Of a stretch of DNA of 64,000 nucleotides, positions 55,202-64,000 are shown one piece after another; positions within the stretch are counted from its first letter, which is position 1, and every line of letters starts with the position of its first letter. Location of the stretch: the NCBI RefSeq assembly GCF_013364195.1, contig NZ_CP054918.1:6251001-6315000 (forward strand), written 5' to 3'. The position numbers and the translations under genes are program-made. Under the pieces are notes generated by a model. The model did no database searches. It had not been told where the DNA came from and saw only the letters and a program-made list of their open reading frames with translations. The DNA comes from Streptomyces sp. NA04227 (GTDB taxonomy: Bacteria; Actinomycetota; Actinomycetes; Streptomycetales; Streptomycetaceae).

Positions 55202-56656
55202 GTGACCACCGAGACCGGTCGGCTGCGCAAGCTTCGCAATTACATCGGCGGCGAGTTCCGCGACGCCGCCGACGGACGGACCTTGGAGGTCGTCAACCCC
55301 GTCACGGGCGAGGCGTACGCGACCGCGCCGCTGTCCGGGCCGTCGGACGTCGACGCCGCCATGAAGGCCGCCGCCGAGGCGTTCCCGGCGTGGCGGGACC
55401 TGATCCCGGCCGAGCGCCAGAAGTACCTGCTGAAGATCGCGGACGCCTTCGAGGAGCGCGCCGAGGAGCTCATCGCCGCCGAGGTAGAGAACACCGGTAA
55501 GCCCACCGGTCTGACCCGCACCGAAGAGATCCCGCCGATGATCGACCAGATCCGCTTCTTCGCGGGCGCGGCGCGGATGCTCGAAGGGCGCTCGGCCGGT
55601 GAGTACATGGACGGCCTGACCTCGATCGTGCGCCGCGAGCCGCTCGGCGTCGTCGCCCAGGTCACCCCCTGGAACTACCCGATGATGATGGCGGTCTGGA
55701 AGTTCGCCCCCGCGCTCGCGGCGGGCAACACGGTCGTCCTCAAGCCCTCCGACACCACCCCGGCTTCGACCGTGCTGATGGCGGACATCATCGGCTCGGT
55801 CGTACCCAAGGGCGTCTTCAACGTCGTCTGCGGCGACCGCGACACCGGCCGCGCCATGGTCGAGCACCCGGTGCCCGCGATGGCCGCCATCACCGGTTCG
55901 GTGCGCGCCGGTTCCCAGGTCGCCGAGTCGGCCTCCAAGGACCTCAAGCGCGTCCACCTCGAACTCGGCGGCAAGGCCCCGGTCGTGGTCTTCGACGACG
56001 TACGCGGCGAGCACCTCGCCAAGGCCGTCGAGGACATCAGCGTCGCCGGGTTCTTCAACGCCGGTCAGGACTGCACCGCCGCCACCCGCGTGCTGGTCCA
56101 CGAGTCGCTGCACGACGAGTTCGTCCAGGCCCTCACCAAGGCCGCCGCCGAGACCAGGACCGGCCTGCCCGACGACGAGGACGTGCTGTTCGGCCCGCTG
56201 AACAACGCCAACCAGCTCGCCCAGGTCTCCGGCTTCATCGACCGGCTGCCCGCGCACGCCCGGGTCGAGACCGGTGGTGAACGCGTCGGCGACAAGGGCT
56301 ACTTCTACGCCCCGACCGTCGTCTCCGGCCTCAAGCAGGACGACGAGATCATCCAGAAGGAAGTCTTCGGACCGGTCATCACCGTCCAGTCCTTCCGCGA
56401 CGAGGCCGAGGCCATCGCCTTCGCCAACGGTGTCGAGTACGCCCTGGCCTCCTCGGTCTGGACCCGCGACCACGCCCGCGCGATGCGGCTGTCCAAGGCG
56501 CTCGACTTCGGCTGTGTGTGGATCAACACCCATATCCCGCTGGTCGCCGAGATGCCGCACGGCGGCTTCAAGAAGTCCGGCTACGGCAAGGACCTCTCCG
56601 GCTACGGCTTCGAGGACTACACCCGCGTCAAGCACGTCATGACGTCCCTGGACTGA
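55202..56656 (+). CDS. gamma-aminobutyraldehyde dehydrogenase
   Basis: A 484-residue aldehyde dehydrogenase. The catalytic Cys is in GQDCTAATR and the Glu base in HLELGGKAPVVV; VTPWNYPMMMAVWK and VLKPSDTTP are cofactor-binding motifs. Sequence features resemble YdcW/PatD-type gamma-aminobutyraldehyde dehydrogenases, which convert 4-aminobutanal to GABA in putrescine degradation. The truncated gabT at the right edge would use GABA. AGGAGGGG precedes the GTG. Betaine-aldehyde dehydrogenase is an alternative. Confidence 0.9.
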   Translation: MTTETGRLRKLRNYIGGEFRDAADGRTLEVVNPVTGEAYATAPLSGPSDVDAAMKAAAEAFPAWRDLIPAERQKYLLKIADAFEERAEELIAAEVENTGKPTGLTRTEEIPPMIDQIRFFAGAARMLEGRSAGEYMDGLTSIVRREPLGVVAQVTPWNYPMMMAVWKFAPALAAGNTVVLKPSDTTPASTVLMADIIGSVVPKGVFNVVCGDRDTGRAMVEHPVPAMAAITGSVRAGSQVAESASKDLKRVHLELGGKAPVVVFDDVRGEHLAKAVEDISVAGFFNAGQDCTAATRVLVHESLHDEFVQALTKAAAETRTGLPDDEDVLFGPLNNANQLAQVSGFIDRLPAHARVETGGERVGDKGYFYAPTVVSGLKQDDEIIQKEVFGPVITVQSFRDEAEAIAFANGVEYALASSVWTRDHARAMRLSKALDFGCVWINTHIPLVAEMPHGGFKKSGYGKDLSGYGFEDYTRVKHVMTSLD

Positions 56657-56707
56657 CCCACGGCGCACAGCCCGCGGACACGCAGGTCACAGCCTGCCGA
56701 GACGCAG

Positions 56708-56773
56708 GCCGAGGGCCCCGGACGGTTTCGCGTACGCACGTCTCGTACGCGCAGCCGCACCGGGGCCCTCGGC
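56708..56773. terminator. nested hairpin terminator
   Basis: The outer 14-bp stem GCCGAGGGCCCCGG (56708-56721) pairs with CCGGGGCCCTCGGC (56760-56773). An inner GCGTACG/CGTACGC (56730-56736 with 56744-56750) completes the fold. It lies between convergent genes. Confidence 0.75.
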
Positions 56774-56829
56774 GTGTCCGGTCGGTCCCAACGCGCGCCG
56801 GGGCGCCCGGAGTTCGGGCGCCCCGCGAC

Positions 56830-57525
56830 TCACCGACCGGCAACCGCCCCCGCGCGCAGCGACAGGAGTGTGTCGAGCCGGTTCGTGGTGATCGAGTCGA
56901 CGCCGAGGGCGAGCAGACGGCGCATCGTACGGCGCATGTCCGGGGTCCACACCGACAGCAGATGGCCGCCGTCGTGGACCCGCTTGGCGAGGTCCCGGTC
57001 GACAAGGCCGAAGCGGTAGTTGAGCCAGCGCGGGGCGATGGCGTCCAGCACGGCGGGGCGCGGCGGGGCCAGCGTCGTCCAGGTCAGCGCGATCTCGGCC
57101 TGAGGGTCGGCCGCGCGGACATGGAGCATCTGCTGCGCCGCCGCCGTGTAGTAGGAGCGCTCTGCCGCCCCGCACTCGTGCACCACGGACACGATGTGGC
57201 GTACGTCCACCGCCGTGGCGCCCGGCACGTCGAGCATCACCCGCGACCTCCCGGTCGCCTCCAGCGCCTCGGCGAGCGTCGGCACCCGGCCGCCGGTCAG
57301 TTCCGCGACCTCCTTGGCCGTCAGCGACCGCAGCGCACGCTTGTGCCCCCACAGCCGTTCCAGCGTCTCGTCGTGGAGCACCACCGGGAGCCGGTCGCGG
57401 GTCAGACGTACGTCGAACTCCACCGCGTCGGCACCCATGTCGAGCGCCAGACGCAGCGAGTCGAGGGTGTTCTCACGGGCAAGGTAGGGCACACCGCGGT
57501 GGGCCACGGCAGTCACGGTCGGCAT
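56830..57525 (-). CDS. glycerophosphodiester phosphodiesterase
   Basis: A 231-residue GDPD-family TIM barrel. HRG near the N-terminus (AVAHRGVPYLARENT), VEFDVRLTRDRLPVVLHDETLERLWG with the Glu-Asp and His catalytic residues, and the C-terminal TNRLD match the family. It hydrolyses glycerophosphodiesters to glycerol 3-phosphate. No signal peptide is evident, so it is probably cytoplasmic. Lies 25 bp beyond the end of the adenosine deaminase gene, on the same strand. Confidence 0.92.
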   Translation of the reverse strand: MPTVTAVAHRGVPYLARENTLDSLRLALDMGADAVEFDVRLTRDRLPVVLHDETLERLWGHKRALRSLTAKEVAELTGGRVPTLAEALEATGRSRVMLDVPGATAVDVRHIVSVVHECGAAERSYYTAAAQQMLHVRAADPQAEIALTWTTLAPPRPAVLDAIAPRWLNYRFGLVDRDLAKRVHDGGHLLSVWTPDMRRTMRRLLALGVDSITTNRLDTLLSLRAGAVAGR

Positions 57526-57550
57526 GAGCGCATTGTGCCCGCCGCGCGGC

Positions 57551-58582
57551 TCAGGGCGTGAGCCAGCCCGCCGTGTAGGTGTCGATCTCGGTGACCAGGC
57601 GGTTCTTGCCCGCCGTGTCCAGGAAGGAGAACTCCACGGCGTTCTTGGCCAGTTCGGCGAGCCCGCGCTCGTCGAGGCCGAGCAGCCGGGCCGCCACCGC
57701 GTACTCGGTGTTCAGGTCGGTGCCGAACATCGGCGGATCGTCGGAGTTGATCGTCACCGGGACGCCCGCCTCCACCATCCGCGCCAGCGGGTGTTCCTCC
57801 AGGCTCGGCACCGCCCGCGTCGCCACGTTCGACGTCGGGCACACCTCCAGCGGGATGCGGTGCTCGGCGAGGTGGGCGAGCAGCTTCGGGTCCCGGACAC
57901 TGCTGGTGCCGTGCCCGATCCGCTCGGCGCCGAGGTCGTTCAACGCGTCCCAGACCGTCTGCGGCCCGGTGGTCTCGCCGGCGTGCGGCACCGAGCGCAG
58001 GCCCGCCGCGATCGCCTGGTCGAAGTACGGCTTGAACTGCGGCCGGGGCACGCCCACTTCGGGCCCGCCGAGACCGAAGGAGACCAGACCCTCCGGGCGC
58101 AGACTCTCCGTCACCGCGAGCCGCACCGTCTCCCTGGCCGATTCCAGACCCGCCTCGCCCGGGATGTCGAAACACCAGCGCAGGACCACCCCGAGTTCCG
58201 ACTCGGCCGCCTTGCGCGCGTCCTCGATGGCGTCCATGAAGGCGCGCTCGTCGATGCCGCGCCGCGTCGAGGACCAGGGCGTGATGGTCAGCTCCGCGTA
58301 CCGGATGTTCTGACGTGCCATGTCCCGCGCGATCTCGAAGGTCAGCAGCCGCACGTCGTCGGGGGTGCGCACCAGGTCCACCACCGACAGGTACACCTCG
58401 ATGAAGTGGCCGAAGTCGGTGAACGTGAAGTAGTCGACGAGCGCCTCGGGGTCCGTGGGCACCTTGGAGTCCGGGTGGCGGGCGGCGAGCGCGGAGACGA
58501 TCCGCGGCGATGCCGAGCCCACGTGGTGCACGTGCAGTTCTGCCTTTGGCAGTCCGGCGATGAAGGCGTGCAGATCGGTCAA
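57551..58582 (-). CDS. add: adenosine deaminase
   Basis: A 343-residue metal-dependent deaminase. HVHHVGS (HxH zinc ligands), SVPHAGET (catalytic Glu), RIGHGTS and TINSDDPPMFG are the four motif blocks. It starts at the TTG of MTDLHAFIAGLPKAELHVH with GGAGGA about 7 nt upstream. Typical adenosine/adenine deaminases are of this size; adenine specificity cannot be excluded. Purine salvage. Confidence 0.92.
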   Translation of the reverse strand: MTDLHAFIAGLPKAELHVHHVGSASPRIVSALAARHPDSKVPTDPEALVDYFTFTDFGHFIEVYLSVVDLVRTPDDVRLLTFEIARDMARQNIRYAELTITPWSSTRRGIDERAFMDAIEDARKAAESELGVVLRWCFDIPGEAGLESARETVRLAVTESLRPEGLVSFGLGGPEVGVPRPQFKPYFDQAIAAGLRSVPHAGETTGPQTVWDALNDLGAERIGHGTSSVRDPKLLAHLAEHRIPLEVCPTSNVATRAVPSLEEHPLARMVEAGVPVTINSDDPPMFGTDLNTEYAVAARLLGLDERGLAELAKNAVEFSFLDTAGKNRLVTEIDTYTAGWLTP

Positions 58583-58723
58583 GGCAGGTCCTCCGCGATG
58601 CGGGCGCCCTCGGGGCGCGGGTGATCGGCTGATCGGTGGTACGGGCACCATCGTACGGCGGTGCGTGGGGCGGCAGAGGCGCCCCGTAACATGACGAACA
58701 CGCACCGTTGAAGGGAGCGGCCG

Positions 58724-59761
58724 ATGGCCGTGGATCCGCAGCAGCCGGGCATGCGCGGCTCCGCCGAGGGACCGGAATACCTCGACACCTCCGCACCCGC
58801 ACCCGTACCTGCGGCCGAGCCACAGGACGCCCCGCCACCCGGCTACGGAGCCGGGTACACCGAGCCCGGCATTCCCACCGACGCGATACCCGGCGCCGGG
58901 GCCGTCGCGGAACCCGAGGACCCGGTCGGGGGCGGCCCGTTGACGGACTCCGTGGGCGGTGGCGACGATGCGCGGTCGGCGGACCCGCCGGACGACACGA
59001 GTGTGCACAGCCAGCCGACCTTGACCGCCCTGCCCATCGACGGTCAACTCCTTTCGGGCGGGGGACAGTTGCCCGGGCACTCGGGCAGCGGCTCGCCCGG
59101 CTCCACCGGACACACACCACCGCCGGGACAGCAGTCCGGGGCGCCCGCCTCCGGCACGCACGCCGTCCCGGCCGCGCACCTCGCGCACGGCACGCACACC
59201 GGTCCCGGCACCTCCGGCAACTCCGGCTGGGCGGCGCCCGCGTACCCGTCCACGGGCGGCTACGGCTCCGGACAGTTCGCCCCCGTGACCTCCGGGCACG
59301 CTGCTGCGCAGCCGCCGATCGCGCCGGGCGGCCCCGGTCCTGCGGCACCCCCGCTCGGTGGACCGTTCCCCGGGGCACCGGCGGGATACGGCTACCCCGC
59401 CGCCGGTCCGGGTCAGGTTCCGTACGGTCCCGGTCAGGTTCCCTACGGGGCCTACGCCACGCCCTACCCGCCGAGCCCGTACCACTGGCACGGACCGCTG
59501 CCCGCCCCGCCGAGCGACGGCATGGGCACCGCCTCCCTGGTCACCGGGCTGCTCTCGGTCCTCGGCTTCTGCCTGTGGCCGGTGTCGATCCTGCTCGGCA
59601 TCTGTGCCGTCGTCTTCGGTGTCGTGCAGCGCGGCAAGGTACGCAGGGGAGAGGCCACCAACGGCGGTCACGCGCTCGCCGGAATCATCTGCGGAAGCGT
59701 CGGCGCCTCACTGGCGCTCATCTTCCTGATTCTGCTGATTTCGTCGGGGAGTCTGGTCTGA
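58724..59761 (+). CDS. DUF4190-like membrane protein with disordered N-terminus
   Basis: A 345-residue protein. The first 260 residues are Pro/Gly/Ala/Ser-rich with repeats such as GPGQVPYGPGQVPYG. The last 80 carry two membrane helices (LVTGLLSVLGFCLWPVSILLG and IICGSVGASLALIFLILL) around RGKVRRGEATNGGHALA, the usual DUF4190 arrangement. Such proteins are common in Streptomyces with no known function. GAAGGGAG precedes the ATG. Confidence 0.8.
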   Translation: MAVDPQQPGMRGSAEGPEYLDTSAPAPVPAAEPQDAPPPGYGAGYTEPGIPTDAIPGAGAVAEPEDPVGGGPLTDSVGGGDDARSADPPDDTSVHSQPTLTALPIDGQLLSGGGQLPGHSGSGSPGSTGHTPPPGQQSGAPASGTHAVPAAHLAHGTHTGPGTSGNSGWAAPAYPSTGGYGSGQFAPVTSGHAAAQPPIAPGGPGPAAPPLGGPFPGAPAGYGYPAAGPGQVPYGPGQVPYGAYATPYPPSPYHWHGPLPAPPSDGMGTASLVTGLLSVLGFCLWPVSILLGICAVVFGVVQRGKVRRGEATNGGHALAGIICGSVGASLALIFLILLISSGSLV

Positions 59762-59992
59762 GCGACCAGATCCCCCTCAACTCCCTTTGTCGGACGCCTG
59801 CTTGTGCCCCCGGGCCACGGCTCCGATACTCCAGGTGACATCTCGGTCCGCCGCCGCGCTCGTAGGACGCGCACCCTCGCAGACCACGGCGCCGCAGCTC
59901 GTCCGGACACGCCTGGCTCACCTGTCCCGGATCACGGAGCACTTGGGCAACCCCCGCCCGTCGGTCCGGTGACGACCCACCGGGAGGCACTC

Positions 59993-60901
59993 ATGCGACT
60001 CAGACCCACCCCTCTGCTCGCCGCGACCGCCGCCGCGTTGATGACAGCGACGCTCCTGCTCGTCCCCGGAGCGGCCGCCGCGCCCGGGCAGCCGCACCGG
60101 CAGCCCGGCGCCGCCGCGACCGGTGCGATCGCCGAACAAGCGGCGGACGCCGTACGGTCCGCCGACGTCCGCGGCACCGCCTGGGCCGTGGACCCCGCCA
60201 CGCGACGGCTCCGGGTCACCGCCGACTCCACGGTGAGCCCCGCCGACCTGGACCGGCTCCGCCGTGCGACCGCCCCGTACACCGACTCGGTGCGGATCAC
60301 GCGGATTCCCGGTCGGCTGCGGCCCCATGTATCCGGCGGCAGCAGTGTGTTCAGCACCGCCGGACGGTGCACCGCGGGGTTCAACGTCCACAGCGGGAGT
60401 ACGTACTACTTCCTTACGGCGGGCCACTGCACCTCGGGTGCCCAGAACTGGTACGCCGACCCGGCACGCACCGTCCTCATCGGGCCCACCGCGGGATCGA
60501 GCTTCCCGGGCAACGACTACGGCCTGGTGCGCTACCAGAACCCGGCCGTGCCGCACCCCAGTGACGTCCGCAACGCCACCGGCGTGGTCACCCAGATCAC
60601 CGGTGCCGGGCACGCCACCGTCGGCCAGCGGGTCTGCACCACCAACGACCAGATGACCGGCGTCCTCTGCGGGACCGTCACCGCGCTGAACGCGACCGTC
60701 AACTACGGCGACGGCACGGTCGTTTCGGGTCTCGCCCAGACCACCCTCTGCTCCCAGCCGGGCGCGAGCGGCAGCCCGGTGTTCTCCGGCACCACGGCGC
60801 TCGGCCTCATCTCCGGCGGCTCCGGCAACTGCACCAGCGGAGGCGTCACGTACTACCAACCGGTCACGGAGGCGTTGAACGCGTACGGGCTCACCATCTG
60901 A
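59993..60901 (+). CDS. secreted S1-family (trypsin/streptogrisin-like) serine protease
   Basis: A 302-residue secreted protein. A signal peptide (LLAATAAALMTATLLLVPGAAAA) is followed by a short pro-segment (TAWAVDPATRRLRVTADSTV) and the protease domain. The triad is H145 (TAGHC), D175 (GNDYGLV) and S259 (PGASGSPVF). The residue before the serine pair is Ala where streptogrisins have Asp (GDSG), an unusual change. Cysteine pairs fit disulfides. GGGAGG precedes the ATG. Probably exported by Sec and cleaved by a Sip peptidase. Confidence 0.88.
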   Translation: MRLRPTPLLAATAAALMTATLLLVPGAAAAPGQPHRQPGAAATGAIAEQAADAVRSADVRGTAWAVDPATRRLRVTADSTVSPADLDRLRRATAPYTDSVRITRIPGRLRPHVSGGSSVFSTAGRCTAGFNVHSGSTYYFLTAGHCTSGAQNWYADPARTVLIGPTAGSSFPGNDYGLVRYQNPAVPHPSDVRNATGVVTQITGAGHATVGQRVCTTNDQMTGVLCGTVTALNATVNYGDGTVVSGLAQTTLCSQPGASGSPVFSGTTALGLISGGSGNCTSGGVTYYQPVTEALNAYGLTI

Positions 60902-61067
60902 CCGTCCCCGCGCCGACCGTCCGTACGCGTACCCGGGTTCGGTGCAAGGCGCTGTAATACCCGCCCGGCCCGGAGCGTGAAGTGCCCCGGGCGGGTGGGG
61001 TGTTCGGACCCGCCCGGCGACCGTACCCCCGTACCGGTCGCCGAGCGGGCCTGTTTCATGGGCCCCG

Positions 61068-61679
61068 TCAGGGGCCGGGTATCTCCTCCGGGCGCGGGGC
61101 GCCGGAGAGATCGGGTGCGCGCAGCCGGTCGCGCGCGACCATCAGGGCGAAGCCGAGGAGGTTGGTGCCGGGCCAGCGCCCGGGATCCGCGGCGGCTTCG
61201 TCGTCCGCGGCGAGACCGATGCCCCAGATCCGGTCCGTCGGGCTGGCCTCGACCAGGACCTTGTCGCCGGTGGCGAGCAGGAAGTCGCGCAGCTCCGGAT
61301 GGGCGGCGAACTTGTGGAAGCTGCCCTCCACGACCAGCCCGAAGCGGTGCCGGGACCATGCCGTTTCATCGAAGTCCCGCACCAGTCGGCCCACATGCTT
61401 CGCGGCGCCGGGGCTCGACGCCCGCAACACCTCGCGCTCTGCCTCGGCGTCGCCGAAGAGCCGGGCCTTGCCCGCCATCATCCAGTGCTCGGCCGTCGCG
61501 TACTCCACGCCGTCGACCGTGAACGGCGCGGGCCACCACTGACTGAGGCAGCCTGCCCCGATCCGTCCGTCCGGCCGCGGCCGGTGGCCCCAGAAGTGCA
61601 GATACCGCACGTCGGCGCCCGCCCGGACCGACCCGGCCAGCCGCTCGCGCAGCCCCAGTCCGTCCTCGATGGTCACCAT
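61068..61679 (-). CDS. NADAR-domain (YbiA-like) protein
   Basis: A 203-residue single-domain protein. Family motifs: YLHFWGHRP, SQWWPAPFTVDG, YATAEHWMMAGKARLFGD, RLVRDFDETAWSRHR and EASPTDRIWGIGL. YbiA-like proteins hydrolyse N-glycosidic bonds in riboflavin intermediates; some NADAR proteins remove ADP-ribose from guanine and pair with DarT-type toxins. No toxin gene is adjacent here, so housekeeping is likelier. A CAGACT element lies 7 nt before the ATG, so it is possibly leaderless. Confidence 0.85.
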   Translation of the reverse strand: MVTIEDGLGLRERLAGSVRAGADVRYLHFWGHRPRPDGRIGAGCLSQWWPAPFTVDGVEYATAEHWMMAGKARLFGDAEAEREVLRASSPGAAKHVGRLVRDFDETAWSRHRFGLVVEGSFHKFAAHPELRDFLLATGDKVLVEASPTDRIWGIGLAADDEAAADPGRWPGTNLLGFALMVARDRLRAPDLSGAPRPEEIPGP

Positions 61680-61864
61680 GCCCGCGAGTCTGCCAGCCGC
61701 CACTGACAACGCCCCGGGAATTTTCGCTGAGCAGACGGCCGGAGGGGATTTTCCGAACTCGCGTAATGCCCCGCCCCCTTGGCGCTCTCTACTCAGTGAC
61801 CGCACACGAAGGCGCAGGTCGGCACGGACCGGGCGGCGCCCAACGGAAGGGATGGTGGCTGAAG

Positions 61865-62323
61865 ATGACCGGCTCGGGGGCGGGTTCCGCGGTGGACTGG
61901 CTGGTGTCCGCGGCGCCGGATCCGCAGCGCTGCAAGCGACTGTGGGAACGCGACCCGCTCGGGGTCGTCCTGCTGCCCGCCGGACGCCTGTGGGACGTAC
62001 TTCTGCTGCCGGGCGAACTGGGCCGCCCCACCCTCGACGTACTGCTGCGCTGCACCGACCGGCCCGGGCCCGTCCTCGCGGGGACACGCGACGCGCGCAC
62101 CTGCTTCTTCGTCCCGCCGGGCACCGCCGACCGCTGGCTCGGCAAGGGAGTCCGCAGCGCGGGGGAGGGCACCTGGATCGCGGTGCCGCACCCCGAACGC
62201 CTGGCCACCGCCGTGCGCTGGCTGGTCCTGCCGGACGGCGACGGCAGCCTCAACGACCCGGCACTCCTCGAACTGGCCATGCACGAGGCGGCCGCGTCGG
62301 GGGCGCTGCGCCGGGGCCGGTGA
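61865..62323 (+). CDS. conserved hypothetical, prim-pol-domain-like fragment
   Basis: A 152-residue protein, MTGSGAGSAVDWLVSAAP.... The pattern VVLLPAGRLWDVLLLPGELG, GPVLAGTRDARTCFFVPPG and GEGTWIAVP resembles the latter part of the prim-pol-like protein at 13,603 (AVMLPVGRAFEII, GPVALTPEGRAQFFVAPG, GPGSHITAPP). No catalytic acidic triad is obvious. GGAAGGGA lies about 14 nt before the ATG. Function unknown; a non-catalytic relative of primase-polymerases is inferred. Confidence 0.6.
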   Translation: MTGSGAGSAVDWLVSAAPDPQRCKRLWERDPLGVVLLPAGRLWDVLLLPGELGRPTLDVLLRCTDRPGPVLAGTRDARTCFFVPPGTADRWLGKGVRSAGEGTWIAVPHPERLATAVRWLVLPDGDGSLNDPALLELAMHEAAASGALRRGR

Positions 62324-62395
62324 CCGGTCGGCCCGTACTCCCGACCGCGATCGACAGTCGCCGGGGTCGGCAGCGTGGAGGATGCGCCGCCCGGG

Positions 62396-63235
62396 TCAGG
62401 GCCGTGTGAACCGGGCGCACGCCCCGGCGAACGCGGCCAGGATCAGCGGGCAGAGCAGCCAGCTGCCGACCACGTCGAGCGGCCAGTGGTAGCCGCGCAG
62501 CACAAGACCGCAGCCGACCGCCAGATTGAGCAGGACACCTGCCGCCAGGAGCAGGCGCCGCCACAGGGCGCGCAGCAGCGGGAGGGCGAGGAGTACGGCG
62601 ATCCCGTAGGCGACCATCGCCGTCGCGGTGTGGCCGGAGGGGTAGTAGCCGCCGGAAGGGTCCGTGCCCGTGCCGGTGCCCGGCGGGCCCGGCCGGTCGA
62701 TGAGCGCCTTGAGCGGCGCGACAAGCAGCGGCACCGCCGCCATGGCCAGGGCCCCGGCCGCCGCGGGCAGCCACCAGCGGCGGGCGCCCCGCGCGCGGGC
62801 GTGCAGGGCCGACGCGAGCAGGACGAGCAGCAGGAAGGGGCCCGCGACCAGGACGCCCCCGAGGTCCGCGAAGAACTCCGCGAGGCCGCCGGGGCCCTCA
62901 CCGGACAGCGCACGGCCCAGCTTCTCGTCGGCCGTGATCAGCGGGCCGCCGACCGCGACCGCCACGCTGAGCAGGACGAACAGCAGGCCGGAGGCGGCGA
63001 GGAGTCCATAGACGTAGTACGGCCGCCCTGGAACGGGGGGGAAGGTTCCGGGGCGGCCGTCCTGACCGGTCAGCCGCGCGCCCCGGGGGGTCTGGGGCGG
63101 GCGGCGGTCCGATCGGTGAGGAAATCCGGAGCCGGATGCCCCGGTTGCGTGCGCGAAGGCACGGCCGGTTCGTGACTGGGGAGGCCACGCGCCGGAGTCG
63201 CCCGCAGAGCCCCGCGGGCGGGGTGATTCACTCAT
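62396..63235 (-). CDS. PAP2-family phosphatase
   Basis: A protein of about 279 residues. A disordered N-terminus precedes about 6 membrane helices. The PAP2 motifs are KALIDRPGPP, YYPSGHTATA and LRGYHWPLDVVGSW, in order, giving the KxxxxxxRP/PSGH/RxxxxxHxxxD triad. It dephosphorylates lipid or undecaprenyl phosphates. The ATG at 63235 is preferred over an upstream ATG for family fit, but its ribosome-binding site is weak. Confidence 0.9.
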   Translation of the reverse strand: MSESPRPRGSAGDSGAWPPQSRTGRAFAHATGASGSGFPHRSDRRPPQTPRGARLTGQDGRPGTFPPVPGRPYYVYGLLAASGLLFVLLSVAVAVGGPLITADEKLGRALSGEGPGGLAEFFADLGGVLVAGPFLLLVLLASALHARARGARRWWLPAAAGALAMAAVPLLVAPLKALIDRPGPPGTGTGTDPSGGYYPSGHTATAMVAYGIAVLLALPLLRALWRRLLLAAGVLLNLAVGCGLVLRGYHWPLDVVGSWLLCPLILAAFAGACARFTRP

Positions 63236-63418
63236 CTGAGCCAAAGCTACTTCAGGGTCAGGACGGACGACAGGGGCAGCGGAAAGCCGCCATGTTGCTC
63301 CCACACCTTCTTCACACCGTCTGCGACGGGGCGGAGACTGTGAAGCGGACGAGCCGCCCCGCCGAGCCCGGCCCCGGCGCGGTTCGCGCTGGTCCAGGGC
63401 GTGCGGGGCGGCCGCGCC

Positions 63419-64000
63419 TCACAGCTCTGTGAACGCGCCCTCGAGGATGTCGAGGCCTTCCTTGAGCAGGTCCTCACCGATCACAAGCGGCGGCAGGAAA
63501 CGCAGCACATTGCCGTACGTGCCACAGGTCAGCACGAGCAGTCCGGCCGTGTGACAGGCCTTGGCCAGAGCCGCCGTCGCCTCCGGGTTCGGCTCCTTGC
63601 CCGCCCGGTCCCGTACGAGTTCGATCGCAAGCATCGCGCCGCGGCCGCGGATGTCGCCGATGATCTCGAACTTCTCCTGCATGGCGGCCAGGCGGCCTTT
63701 CATGACCTCCTCGATGCGCTGGGCGCGGGCGTTGAGGTCGAGCTCCTTCATCGTCTCGATCGCCCCGAGCGCGCCGGCGCAGGCCACCGGGTTTCCGCCG
63801 TACGTACCGCCGAGCCCGCCGGCGTGCGCGGCGTCCATGATCTCGGCGCGGCCGGTCACCGCGGCGAGCGGCAGGCCGCCCGCGATGCCCTTGGCGGTGG
63901 TGATGAGGTCCGGCACGACGCCCTCGTCCTCACAGGCGAACCACTGGCCGGTACGGCAGAAGCCGGACTGGATCTCGTCCGCCACGAAGACGATGCCGTT
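63419..64000 (-). CDS. gabT: 4-aminobutyrate aminotransferase, 5' truncated
   Basis: The last 193 codons of a class III aminotransferase; the 5' end is beyond the right window edge. VADEIQSGF has the PLP-pairing Asp, and TTAKGIAGGLPL the Schiff-base Lys; GGTYGGNPVACA and the C-terminal LRFLPPLVI are diagnostic. It transaminates GABA to succinate semialdehyde. With the aldehyde dehydrogenase at 55,202 it would form a putrescine/GABA catabolic route; the two are not in one operon here. Confidence 0.93.
   Translation of the reverse strand, partial: NGIVFVADEIQSGFCRTGQWFACEDEGVVPDLITTAKGIAGGLPLAAVTGRAEIMDAAHAGGLGGTYGGNPVACAGALGAIETMKELDLNARAQRIEEVMKGRLAAMQEKFEIIGDIRGRGAMLAIELVRDRAGKEPNPEATAALAKACHTAGLLVLTCGTYGNVLRFLPPLVIGEDLLKEGLDILEGAFTEL

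Overview
The window is a stretch of high-GC actinobacterial chromosome, almost certainly from a Streptomyces. Third-codon-position GC is very high, GTG and TTG starts are common, several promoters look leaderless, and the gene content is genus-diagnostic: whiG, nsdA, glcP, amtB-glnK-glnD and four tandem signal peptidase genes. From memory, gene order follows the S. coelicolor core from about SCO5569 to SCO5676. I found no phage, IS element, CRISPR array, tRNA or rRNA gene.

Left part (1-24,100). A truncated DivIVA-like coiled-coil gene is followed by yceD-rpmF-rnc-fpg (ribosome subunit, RNA processing and DNA repair), a small membrane protein, a secreted CAP protein and acylphosphatase. Then come a small coiled-coil protein and smc, the glucose permease glcP, ftsY, an orphan prim-pol-like gene, the developmental regulator nsdA, the nitrogen operon amtB-glnK-glnD with a GlnR-like site, ffh, and a SprT-like protein.

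Middle part (24,300-45,800). The translation cluster rpsP-khpA-rimM-trmD-rplS runs into sipW-sipX-sipY-sipZ (export) and a NUDIX gene. DUF2469-yraN-comM-dprA (DNA uptake/recombination family) follow. Then whiG with a BldD-type box, a TetR regulator and an M23-like gene lead to rpsB-tsf-pyrH-frr-cdsA, a divergent cold-shock protein and rlmN. SRP function is covered by both ffh and ftsY, and export is completed by the sip genes.

Right part (45,800-64,000). A TPP riboswitch controls the thiamine ABC transporter thiBPQ. The rest is a less ordered set: a mycothiol-dependent maleylpyruvate isomerase-like protein, a LOG-family protein, a VOC protein, a two-gene ABC exporter, gamma-aminobutyraldehyde dehydrogenase, a glycerophosphodiester phosphodiesterase, adenosine deaminase, a DUF4190-like protein, a secreted S1 protease, a NADAR protein, a second prim-pol-like fragment, a PAP2 phosphatase and the truncated gabT. 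The aldehyde dehydrogenase and gabT fit one putrescine-to-succinate route.

No wholly new multi-gene system is evident. The most unusual signals are: (i) G-quadruplex-type tracts immediately 3' of dprA and of the M23-like gene, flanking whiG; (ii) an 85-nt imperfect hairpin between glnK and glnD; (iii) a roughly 95-residue repetitive N-terminal extension on YraN; (iv) a 45-bp in-frame duplication in fpg; (v) a 119-nt out-of-frame overlap of sipX and sipY; (vi) DnaA-box-like sites far from any visible origin; and (vii) two orphan prim-pol-like proteins.
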